A stretch of DNA of 16,304 nucleotides from JBCBKL01 sp038521825 (GTDB taxonomy: Bacteria > Pseudomonadota > Alphaproteobacteria > Rhodobacterales > Rhodobacteraceae), in the NCBI GenBank assembly GCA_038521825.1, contig JBCBKL010000042.1, positions 1 through 16,304 on the forward strand, given 5' to 3'. Numbering within the stretch: the first letter of the stretch is position 1; each line of letters opens with the position of its first letter. The notes below the pieces were generated by a model, which searched no databases, had not been told where the DNA came from, and was given only the letters and a program-made list of their open reading frames with translations. This document shows, piece by piece, positions 1 to 5,758 of the stretch. Position numbers and translations under genes: made by a program.

Positions 1-77
1 ACACATGGGGGACAGACGCCTTTGATACAGGCGATACAGGCGCGACGACGCTTGAGGAGGCCTATCTCGGATTCCGT
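1..77. repeat. Terminal redundancy, left copy (identical to 16228-16304)
   Basis: Positions 1-77 match 16228-16304 base for base. Because a coding frame passes through the repeat and stays open, the simplest reading is an assembly overlap from a circular molecule, not a biological terminal repeat. A 77-base overlap is also what a k=77 de Bruijn assembly leaves on a circular contig. Confidence 0.95.
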
Positions 78-1112
78 AGCGATTTGGGAGGCGGCTTGTC
101 ATACGATCTATCGCTGGGGCCGCGTGAGTTGACGCTTGGCACGGGGATGCTGATCGCAAATGGTGCCACAAGTGGCTTCGAGCGGGGCGCGCTGAAGTTG
201 GGCCCGCGCAAAGCTTGGGAGATGGCCGCCATCGGACGCTTGTCCTTCGGGAATGTTACCGGGACAGCCTTCTACCTGGACCCCAACGAACTGCCTTCTA
301 CGGACGGAAACAACGAGCTTGCCGGTCTGGATATCCGGTTTGACGATCCGGCTGGCGGATACCTTGGCGCGACATTCGTGAATGTGCTCAACTCGGGCTC
401 GCCCTATCCGCAGGCGGCCCCTGGCGGGATTGGTGCTCCGACGGTGACGCCGGGCGCACGTGAGGGCACCAATACGCTTGGTCTCTACGGAAAAACTAAC
501 CCGTTCGCCGGTGCACTGGAGAATTGGGAGTTCACCGGTGAAGTTGCCTATCAATGGAACGACAGGATCGACTTGGAAGCTTGGGCTGGCCGTGTAACGG
601 CAGGATATACGTTTGCAAATGCAGCCTGGTCGCCGACCTTCACACTGGGTTATCAGACTTTCTCAGGTGACGATCCCAACACAGCGAAACTCGAACGGTT
701 TGATCCGCTCTATTACCAGGGCAGTCCGAGTGCCTGGGCGACCGGATCGAAATCCGCATCGACATTCATCAACTCGAACGTGAATGCCCTTTCATTGGCG
801 CTTCGTGTGCAACCAACCAAAAAGGACACTTTGACTTTGAGATACTCCCATATCCGGGCCAACGAGTTGAACAGCCCGGTCCAGTTCGGCCAGGCAACCC
901 GCGTGGATATCAATGGGAATGTGGTTTCGGGCGTCACGGATGCGCATCTCGCCGACGATCTGTTCCTTGAATACAGCCGCATCATCAACCGAAACACATT
1001 CCTGACAGCCGGTGTCTCGGTTTCGTTTCCTGGCGCGGGGATCGACAACGTGGTCGGCGGAGACGCAGACCCCTGGACCGGAGGATTCATCAATGTCGTC
1101 GTCAACTTCTAA
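1..1112 (+). CDS. Outer-membrane porin, alginate-export-like; 3' part (begins at 15879)
   Basis: This is the C-terminal continuation of the porin that starts at 15879. The codon phase at position 3 (ACA TGG GGG) matches the phase at the window end, because the redundancy-corrected length of 16,227 is divisible by three. The segment shows alternating hydrophobic and polar strands separated by Gly/Asn/Asp/Pro-rich loops, and ends in GGFINVVVNF; a terminal Phe is the classic outer-membrane assembly signal. The motif RFDPLYYQGSPSAW in the second half resembles alginate-export-family barrels. The hydrolase start codon lies inside its last codons (1093), so the two genes are probably translated in a coupled way. 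It is expected to act as a passive outer-membrane channel for the compound the downstream hydrolase handles; that link is inference. The reading frame is intact. Confidence 0.82.
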   Translation, partial: TWGTDAFDTGDTGATTLEEAYLGFRSDLGGGLSYDLSLGPRELTLGTGMLIANGATSGFERGALKLGPRKAWEMAAIGRLSFGNVTGTAFYLDPNELPSTDGNNELAGLDIRFDDPAGGYLGATFVNVLNSGSPYPQAAPGGIGAPTVTPGAREGTNTLGLYGKTNPFAGALENWEFTGEVAYQWNDRIDLEAWAGRVTAGYTFANAAWSPTFTLGYQTFSGDDPNTAKLERFDPLYYQGSPSAWATGSKSASTFINSNVNALSLALRVQPTKKDTLTLRYSHIRANELNSPVQFGQATRVDINGNVVSGVTDAHLADDLFLEYSRIINRNTFLTAGVSVSFPGAGIDNVVGGDADPWTGGFINVVVNF

Positions 1113-2433
1113 TTTCATCGCACTGGCTACGGGGATTGCTATGGCACTTGGCGCACCATCTGGCGCATTCGCGCAATCCGCGCCGCTTTCGGCACAGGAC
1201 TCCGATCCCAATGTTATGGGCTGGATGCAGGGTTTCCCGCCGCCGCCAGACAAGATCATTACACAGCCGGATTCGGTTTATTTCAGCTTTCCTAGGCTGC
1301 GCTGGTCGGTTTGCCATCTGCGCGAGTTTCTACCCACGGAGGAGATTAGCCGCGGTATTGGAGCGCCGGTCCCGCTGGACTATCTGCCGCCCGCCGAATT
1401 CGCCGACATGCGGCAAGAGATCGACGCTCTGACCTTCATGCCGATGGATGGCGAAGAAGAGATGACCTGGGAAGAGTCGCTCTACGCCAACTACACCGAT
1501 GGGATGCTCATCCTTCACGAAGGACGGGTGGTCTATGAGCGCTATTTCGGGTGCCTCAAGGAAGACGGCAAACATGCCATCATGTCGATGACCAAGTCGG
1601 TCACCGGTCTTCTGGGCGAAATCCTGGTCGAGGAAGGCGTTCTCGACGACACGCTTCTGGTCCGCGACGTGATCCCCGAGATTGGCGACAGCGCCTTTGG
1701 CAGCGCGACAGTTCGCGAAGTCATGGATATGACCACGGGCGTTCAGTATTCCGAGGATTACTCGAACCCGAATGCCGATATCTGGCTCTATTCAGCTGCC
1801 GCCAGCCCCCTGCCAAAAGCCGAAGGGTACACGGGGCCCGACGGGTACTGGGAGTATCTTCAGCAGGTGCAACCCGAGGGCGAACATGGTGCCCAGTTCC
1901 ACTACAAGACAATCAATTCCGATATGCTTGGGTGGATGATCAGCCGCGTGACCGGCAAGTCGGTTACCGATCTGGCCTCGGAGAGGCTTTGGCGGAGCAT
2001 GGGGGCTGAACAAGACGCCTATCAGACCGTCGATGGGAAAGGCGTGCCGTTTGCAGGCGGAGGGATCAGTGCGGGGTTGCGCGATCTTGGGCGTCTCGGG
2101 CTCCTGATGTTGAATGGCGGTGTCATCAATGGCGAGCGGCTATTCTCGTCCGCTGTTGTCGACAAGATCAGAGCAGGGGGTGACCCAACCAAATTCGCGG
2201 GCTTCCCCACGATTCCGGGCGGCAGCTACACCAGCCAATGGTGGGTTTTCAACAACGACAATGGGGCCTTTGCCGCGCGCGGCGTCCACGGCCAGACGAT
2301 CTATGTCGATCCGACGGCGCGGATGGTGCTGGTGCGGCTCTCGTCGTTCCCCCAAGCGCAAAATGGGTTCATCGATCCCACCTCACTGCCAGCCTATCAG
2401 GCCGTGGCGGATCATCTGATGGCAGAGAATTAG
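1093..2433 (+). CDS. Secreted serine hydrolase, class C beta-lactamase / 6-aminohexanoate-dimer-hydrolase family
   Basis: A 446-residue hydrolase of the beta-lactamase/transpeptidase-like fold. The start at 1093 is chosen because GGAGG lies at 1080-1084 and a signal-peptide-like segment follows (hydrophobic, ending SGAFA/Q near residue 27, though without Lys or Arg in its n-region). A longer frame from 1012 would lie deeper inside the porin. The nucleophile motif is S165-M-T-K168, followed by the second catalytic Tyr in Y271-K-T-I-N275. The third motif is H399-G-Q401 followed by a YVDP segment, which replaces the KTG of true beta-lactamases and is typical of the NylB/EstB-like esterase and amidase branch. 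Antibiotic resistance is therefore unlikely; hydrolysis of an ester or amide, perhaps an oligomer, in the periplasm is more likely. The substrate cannot be read from sequence. It overlaps the porin by 20 nt, implying one operon. Confidence 0.88.
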   Translation: MSSSTSNFIALATGIAMALGAPSGAFAQSAPLSAQDSDPNVMGWMQGFPPPPDKIITQPDSVYFSFPRLRWSVCHLREFLPTEEISRGIGAPVPLDYLPPAEFADMRQEIDALTFMPMDGEEEMTWEESLYANYTDGMLILHEGRVVYERYFGCLKEDGKHAIMSMTKSVTGLLGEILVEEGVLDDTLLVRDVIPEIGDSAFGSATVREVMDMTTGVQYSEDYSNPNADIWLYSAAASPLPKAEGYTGPDGYWEYLQQVQPEGEHGAQFHYKTINSDMLGWMISRVTGKSVTDLASERLWRSMGAEQDAYQTVDGKGVPFAGGGISAGLRDLGRLGLLMLNGGVINGERLFSSAVVDKIRAGGDPTKFAGFPTIPGGSYTSQWWVFNNDNGAFAARGVHGQTIYVDPTARMVLVRLSSFPQAQNGFIDPTSLPAYQAVADHLMAEN

Positions 2434-2442
2434 CTGACGAGG

Positions 2443-2769
2443 TTGGTTGGTGCTGAGTGGGTTATCGAGGACATCGCAGGCCGTGGCGTCGTGGACAACA
2501 GCCCCGCCAGCCTGATCTTTCTGCGAGGAGGGCGGCTTGCGGGGAATGCCAGCTGCAACAAACTGATCGGTCAGTATTCCTTAGATGGCATGTCGCTCAC
2601 GGTAACACCGGCAGGCGTCACTATGATGGCCTGCCCCGATGCCTTGATGACACAGGAGCGGAAACTCCTGGAAGCTCTTGGGGCGGTCGAGCGATACACA
2701 ATAGACAAAAGCGGTGCGCTTCTTCTTACCTCGGCAAGCGAAGAAAAAATTCGGGCTTACCGAAGATAG
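2443..2769 (+). CDS. META (HslJ-like) domain protein, in frame after the hydrolase stop
   Basis: The frame encodes about 108 residues that look like one META domain: EWVIEDIAG at the start, then GNASCNKLIGQY, then MMACPDALMTQERKLLEAL. META domains are small periplasmic or lipoprotein-borne modules, and HslJ is linked to novobiocin tolerance. Here there is no signal peptide and no ATG or GTG near the start; the only candidate is TTG at 2443, which directly abuts a GAGG (2439-2442) with no proper spacing. The frame is the same as the hydrolase's and is open from its TAG stop at 2431-2433. It could be a translationally coupled gene, the broken C-terminal domain of a former hydrolase-META fusion, or a 5'-truncated remnant. 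The domain call is fairly firm; the gene boundaries are not. Confidence 0.6.
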   Translation: MVGAEWVIEDIAGRGVVDNSPASLIFLRGGRLAGNASCNKLIGQYSLDGMSLTVTPAGVTMMACPDALMTQERKLLEALGAVERYTIDKSGALLLTSASEEKIRAYRR

Positions 2770-2918
2770 TAAGTTCGTTTCGATCAAGTGCGCAGTCCGT
2801 ACAAGCGCGCTTAGTGCTCTCGCATTCACACAAACCCTCATCCCGACTAATCCATGCGCCAAAAACGGTCCTTTTTGCCGCCCTACTCTGCCCCGCGACA
2901 TATCAACCGCTTAGGTTG

Positions 2919-2965
2919 GACAAAAACCCACGGCAAAACCTTTGCGGTTTTGGCAGGTTTTTGTC
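2919..2965. other. Candidate res (resolvase recombination) site: imperfect palindrome
   Basis: The outer arms GACAAAAACC (2919-2928) and GGTTTTTGTC (2956-2965) are perfect complements, as are the inner arms CAAAACC (2934-2940) and GGTTTTG (2946-2952); the centre is TTTGC. It ends ten bases before the resolvase start codon. Serine resolvases usually bind such sites next to their own gene, and binding here would also repress the gene. It lacks a following T-run, so it does not look like a terminator. Confidence 0.5.
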
Positions 2966-2975
2966 ACAGTGAGAC

Positions 2976-3515
2976 ATGATTATCGGATATGCCCGCGTCA
3001 GTACTGACGACCAAAGCCTTGATACCCAAACCGATGCGCTGACAGCGGCAGGAGCAGGCAAGCTGTTCGCTGACAAGATCAGTGGATCGAAGCGCGAAAG
3101 GCCGGAGCTGGACCGTATGCTGGAGCAGCTCCGCGACGGTGACGTGGTGACCGTGACCAAATACGACCGCTTGGCTCGGTCGCTGAAAGACCTTCTGGAG
3201 ATTGTCGAGACGATCCGCGAGCGCGGTGCCGGCTTTCGGTCCCTGGCCGAGGACATCGACACTACGACACCGGCAGGCCGTCTGGTGTTTCATGTCTTCG
3301 CTTCCATCGCCCAGTTTGAGCGCGAGCGGATTTCTGAGCGGACCAGGGAAGGGCTGGCCTCAGCACGTAAACGTGGCCGGATTGGGGGCAGACCCCCTGC
3401 CCTCTCAGCCGATCAGAAAGACGAAGTACGCCGGATGCGGGATGGTGAACAGCGCGCCGTCGCGGAGATCGCGCGCTTGTTCAAGGTCAGTGAGCGGACG
3501 GTACGTCGGGTTTAA
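2976..3515 (+). CDS. Serine recombinase, resolvase/invertase family
   Basis: A 179-residue small serine recombinase. The catalytic domain opens with MIIGYARVSTDDQ, with the nucleophile at Ser9, and contains the conserved YDRLARS segment (Arg65, Arg68). The long E helix runs through FASIAQFERERISERTREGL, followed by GRIGGRPP and a C-terminal helix-turn-helix (about 143-179, ending KVSERTVRRV). The length is close to the usual 180-190, so the protein looks complete. On a low-complexity plasmid such as this, the likely role is resolving plasmid multimers at a nearby res site, which helps stable inheritance; inversion of a segment is the alternative. The palindrome at 2919-2965 is the obvious site. 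The gene converges on the ImmA-like gene, and the two stop codons overlap (3512-3515). The ribosome binding site is weak. Confidence 0.92.
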   Translation: MIIGYARVSTDDQSLDTQTDALTAAGAGKLFADKISGSKRERPELDRMLEQLRDGDVVTVTKYDRLARSLKDLLEIVETIRERGAGFRSLAEDIDTTTPAGRLVFHVFASIAQFERERISERTREGLASARKRGRIGGRPPALSADQKDEVRRMRDGEQRAVAEIARLFKVSERTVRRV

Positions 3516-4378
3516 CGCCGCCCGTAGAATGCAGGGGCATCCCATTCTTCATCGGTGTCATCGAGTTCGGCAGTCAGCAATGTCATCCGGAACCCATTTT
3601 TCTGTGCCAAGGTTTGCTCGAACAAACAAACTCCCGCCGCATCATTCAGCCAGGCTAAGCCATCAACCTCGATGCTGTCCGTCACTTCACCGATATCGGC
3701 GTTCGACAGAGCAGACACACTGTTTTGCGGGACCGGTTGGCCGCGCGCCACAGACAATCCCGGAAAGAACTCATTGCATCTCGCATAACGAACAACGCCC
3801 GCTTTGGAGAAAACCACGGCGGCGGGATCACCGATGCGTGGAATGTAACGTCTCGCAGCGGCTTCTCTGCTGACTTCGTGTCGCTGAGCCAGCTCCAGAA
3901 TGTTTGCCAAATCAGCGTCTCCGCTTGCTCGTATGAATTCCGCTACTGATCTGGCGGGCATCAGCAGTTCGGCTGCGAACTCGTTGGCTTGCTGTTCCAT
4001 GCGAGAGTGCTGATCGTTTGGTTTTGCTTTCTCTACCGCAAGGTCCTTTGCGCGGCAGCGAAAACCGTCGGGGCTGTTCGCACGATGAAAAGGATGAACG
4101 TAATGCCCTATTTCATGGGCAATAGTGTATCGCTTCCGGTTCTCGTGGCGATCTCCATTGATCAGGATAGCTCCTTCCGACTTGTCGCGCGGAACAATGA
4201 GCGCGCCTTCCAAGCCACTTAGCCGGGCCTCTCTAATCTCGTAAATGTCGATTGCTTTTGCGATCTCTCTGACAGGTATCTTCACTGTGCCGTCTGGAAG
4301 CTGCTCTAGGATTGCCTTTGCAAGCTTCTTCGGATCGCTTCCGGCATCGTCAATTTCCATGCGGTCAATTTGTACCAT
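3512..4378 (-). CDS. ImmA/IrrE-family zinc metallopeptidase (COG2856)
   Basis: A 288-residue protein of the ImmA/IrrE family. The zinc-binding HEIGH is at residues 88-92, and the downstream EQQANEFAAELLMP element (about 128-141) supplies the further acidic ligand. The C-terminal 130 residues form an additional domain that I do not recognise. Family members cleave a cognate XRE repressor (ImmA on ImmR, IrrE on DdrO), while some XRE-COG2856 pairs behave as toxin-antitoxin systems (rosmerTA type). The ATG lies inside the 3' end of the XRE gene (14-nt overlap) behind a strong AAGGGGG site, so the two are co-translated. Either it relieves XRE repression after a signal, or it is the toxin; the sequence does not decide. 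Confidence 0.9.
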   Translation of the reverse strand: MVQIDRMEIDDAGSDPKKLAKAILEQLPDGTVKIPVREIAKAIDIYEIREARLSGLEGALIVPRDKSEGAILINGDRHENRKRYTIAHEIGHYVHPFHRANSPDGFRCRAKDLAVEKAKPNDQHSRMEQQANEFAAELLMPARSVAEFIRASGDADLANILELAQRHEVSREAAARRYIPRIGDPAAVVFSKAGVVRYARCNEFFPGLSVARGQPVPQNSVSALSNADIGEVTDSIEVDGLAWLNDAAGVCLFEQTLAQKNGFRMTLLTAELDDTDEEWDAPAFYGRR

Positions 4379-4700
4379 CTGCCCCCTTTCGGCGGTTCCG
4401 CAACGACTGGATCATGTCGTCAATGATCGCCCGATCATTTTCCTCTAAGTCCCCGACCTGCCGGAACATCCGAGCCATTTCATCGTTTTGGTCGCTTTCA
4501 AAATCTTCACCTACGAGGTGCTTGATGGATACTTTGAAATAGTCCGCAATCTTAGTAAGCAACTCAAGAGATGGATTGTCCGCCCTGCCTTTTTCAAGCT
4601 CCCAGATATGAGTTTTTGAAACCCCAAGTGCGTCAGCTACTTCCTGCAAAGATTTTTTCTTTTTTACCCTGAGTTCGTTCAGACGGACTGCAAATGACAT
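4365..4700 (-). CDS. XRE-family helix-turn-helix repressor, partner of the ImmA-like peptidase
   Basis: A 111-residue DNA-binding protein. The N-terminal Cro/C1-type helix-turn-helix spans about residues 6-62, with SLQEVADALGVSKTHIWELE as the core helices. A short acidic, helical C-terminal tail (ESDQNDEMARMFRQVGDLEENDRAIIDDM) is likely to dimerise or be the peptidase target. An AGGGAGAGAG site precedes the ATG. It lies upstream of the ImmA/IrrE gene with overlapping ends, the standard repressor-peptidase order. It is transcribed divergently from the DUF2188 operon, with a shared promoter region carrying palindromes at 4758-4770 and 4782-4795. It probably represses both directions; that is inferred from the layout. 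Confidence 0.9.
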   Translation of the reverse strand: MSFAVRLNELRVKKKKSLQEVADALGVSKTHIWELEKGRADNPSLELLTKIADYFKVSIKHLVGEDFESDQNDEMARMFRQVGDLEENDRAIIDDMIQSLRNRRKGADGTN

Positions 4701-4721
4701 GGCTCTCTCCCTGAATCAAAG

Positions 4722-4748
4722 CGGCGCAGCTCTTAGAGGAGCGCGCCG
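4722..4748 (-). promoter_or_regulatory. Leader hairpin of the XRE-ImmA transcript
   Basis: CGGCGC plus GCTC (4722-4727, 4729-4732) pairs with GAGC plus GCGCCG (4739-4748), giving a ten-pair stem with one bulged base and a six-base loop. It sits in the expected untranslated leader, 21 nt before the XRE start codon. It has no U-run, so it is not a terminator; a role in mRNA stability or translation control is possible. Confidence 0.4.
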
Positions 4749-4757
4749 TAAGATGCA

Positions 4758-4795
4758 ATGATATTATCATGTGTCAGTTAACTTGACAAATCAAG
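4758..4795. promoter_or_regulatory. Candidate operators and minus-strand promoter for the XRE-ImmA operon
   Basis: Two palindromes lie here: ATGATA-T-TATCAT (4758-4770) and CTTGA-CAAA-TCAAG (4782-4795). On the minus strand, TTGTCA (4789-4784) and TAATAT (4766-4761) are 17 bp apart and form a plausible promoter. The first palindrome covers its -10 and the second covers its -35. The half-site ATGATA recurs at 4808-4813, over the opposing -10. These are natural binding sites for the XRE protein. Confidence 0.5.
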
Positions 4796-4812
4796 TCGTA
4801 AGGTGATATGAT
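4783..4812 (+). promoter_or_regulatory. Plus-strand promoter for the DUF2188 operon
   Basis: TTGACA (4783-4788), an exact -35 consensus, is followed after 18 bp by TATGAT (4807-4812), five of six matches to the -10 consensus. The -35 overlaps the opposing XRE promoter's -35 within the CTTGACAAATCAAG palindrome, so one bound dimer could block both. The start codon follows about 46 bases downstream. Confidence 0.6.
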
Positions 4813-4858
4813 ACAATATCGGTCACCAATAGTGGGGCCGTGTCAAACGGAGACAGAA

Positions 4859-5080
4859 ATGTCCAAGAACCAGTATGTCGTTCGCAATGGCGACAAATGG
4901 GGCGTTCGCGGCGAAGGCAACGAACGTCTGACTAAGAGCTTCGATACTCAGTACGAAGCTATCGACTACGGGCGCGATATTGCCCGCAATCAGGGTGCCG
5001 AGCTGCGTATCCAAGGCGAGAACGGGCAGTTCCGCGAAGCCTGGAGCTACGGCAACGATCCCTATCCCCCGAAAGGCTGA
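4859..5080 (+). CDS. DUF2188 family protein
   Basis: A 73-residue protein beginning MSKNQYVVRNGDKWGVRGEGN and ending GNDPYPPKG. The order of elements (a W in a basic first strand, a T-x-x-E-A-x-D helix, RNQGAEL, IQGENGQFRE, Y-G-N-D-P-x-P-P-K-G) is that of DUF2188 (PF09954). The start at 4859 follows CGGAGAC; an upstream in-frame ATG at 4808 lies inside the -10 promoter element and is rejected. The family's function is unknown; these short proteins are common on plasmids and prophages. It is the first gene of a two-gene operon driven by the strong divergent promoter and ended by the terminator at 5329-5359, so the pair is probably the regulated target of the XRE-ImmA switch. Confidence 0.8.
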   Translation: MSKNQYVVRNGDKWGVRGEGNERLTKSFDTQYEAIDYGRDIARNQGAELRIQGENGQFREAWSYGNDPYPPKG

Positions 5081-5083
5081 ACA

Positions 5084-5293
5084 ATGATCAAGATGAAATA
5101 CAAAGGCAGAACTTTCACCAATGGCCGTTCTCTTGCGAACGCCATGACACGGGACTTCAACAACGAGATCGAGCGCAAAGTGCGGCAAGCAGCGACTTCC
5201 TCAGGCGTCCGCGTTCGTAAAACCCACAAGGGTTTTGAACTCGAAGGCGATGCAAACAGCATGACCCGGTTTAACAACCGGCTGGGGCGTTGA
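5084..5293 (+). CDS. Small basic protein of unknown function, second gene of the DUF2188 operon
   Basis: A 69-residue protein with many Lys, Arg and Asn residues (MIKMKYKGRTFTNGRSLANA..., ending RFNNRLGR). I do not recognise it. The start is only 3 nt past the DUF2188 stop, with AAAGG overlapping that gene's end as ribosome binding site, so the two are co-translated. Predicted form: a short N-terminal strand pair, a helix (SLANAMTRDFNNEIERKVRQAA), then two strands (VRVRKTHKGFELEG) and a terminal helix; no signal peptide or membrane segment. The basic charge would suit nucleic-acid binding, but that is only a guess. Its position right before a strong terminator supports it being a real gene. 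Confidence 0.65.
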   Translation: MIKMKYKGRTFTNGRSLANAMTRDFNNEIERKVRQAATSSGVRVRKTHKGFELEGDANSMTRFNNRLGR

Positions 5294-5328
5294 TCGCCCG
5301 GAAAACCTCCCTCGTTTCCAAAACTTAG

Positions 5329-5359
5329 GCGCGTCTCATTTTCATGAGCGCGCTTTTTT
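5329..5359 (+). terminator. Rho-independent terminator of the DUF2188 operon
   Basis: GCGCG-(T)-CTCAT (5329-5339) pairs with ATGAGCGCGC (5344-5353) around a TTTC loop, giving ten pairs with one bulged T, followed directly by six T residues (5354-5359). It lies 36 nt after the 69-residue ORF and points the right way. Confidence 0.88.
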
Positions 5360-5392
5360 GATTGGCGAGTAGATGTATGAGGCTATCGGCGG

Positions 5393-5749
5393 TTAGGGTG
5401 GATCACTCAACTCTGTCCAACCCCGCCCCCAGTCGATCACTGTCTTGCCTGAACGGCTTTTCTCAATCGGCCAAAAACGCCTTTGAAAACGCCTTCCTTG
5501 GAACTCTACGATTTGCTTGCTCTTGGCGTTGGGAAAAGCTGCATCCAGAGCCTTTTCTAAGATTTCTTTCTCTGTAAGAGGTATTTGGCCAGATTCTTTA
5601 AGAGCATTCGAGATCGCTGTTACCTTTCTGCGAGCTGCCTTGATATCGGCCTGATACTTGTCTGGGTTGTTTCCTGAGTATCGATCAAACCGGTCCTCCC
5701 AACTTTTGAGATTGGCGCGGGCTTCCTCCAGATCATGGACCGTATACAT
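5393..5749 (-). CDS. Unknown third protein of the restriction-modification operon (118 aa)
   Basis: An unrecognised 118-residue protein. Residues 1-55 are strongly helical and charged (HDLEEARANLKSWEDRFDRY, then YQADIKAARRKVTAISNAL), probably a helical hairpin or coiled coil. Residues 59-80 form another helix pair (TEKEILEKALDAAFP), and the end is strand-like and basic with aromatic residues (IVEFQGRRFQRRFWPIEKSR, WGRGWTEL). There is no signal peptide or membrane segment. The ATG is 9 nt after the endonuclease stop with AGGAACG as ribosome binding site, so it belongs to the same transcript. A role as endonuclease partner, inhibitor or DNA-binding accessory is possible; none is shown by the sequence. 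Confidence 0.75.
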   Translation of the reverse strand: MYTVHDLEEARANLKSWEDRFDRYSGNNPDKYQADIKAARRKVTAISNALKESGQIPLTEKEILEKALDAAFPNAKSKQIVEFQGRRFQRRFWPIEKSRSGKTVIDWGRGWTELSDPP

Positions 5750-5758
5750 CTTGCGTTC

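Noticed and set aside
1..77. The 77-bp end repeats as biological terminal repeats of a transposon or linear phage
   Set aside because: They are identical direct copies inside a coding frame that continues in register, and no transposase or phage genes are present; assembly overlap of a circle explains everything.
1093..2433. True antibiotic-resistance beta-lactamase
   Set aside because: The SxxK motif is present, but the third motif is H-G-Q rather than KTG, and the neighbourhood is a porin and not a resistance cassette.
2861..2876. AAAAACGGTCCTTTTT as a terminator after the META domain
   Set aside because: The arms are almost all A and T, with only a weak GGTCC centre; a stable stem is not expected. 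The rest of 2770-2918 shows nothing recognisable.
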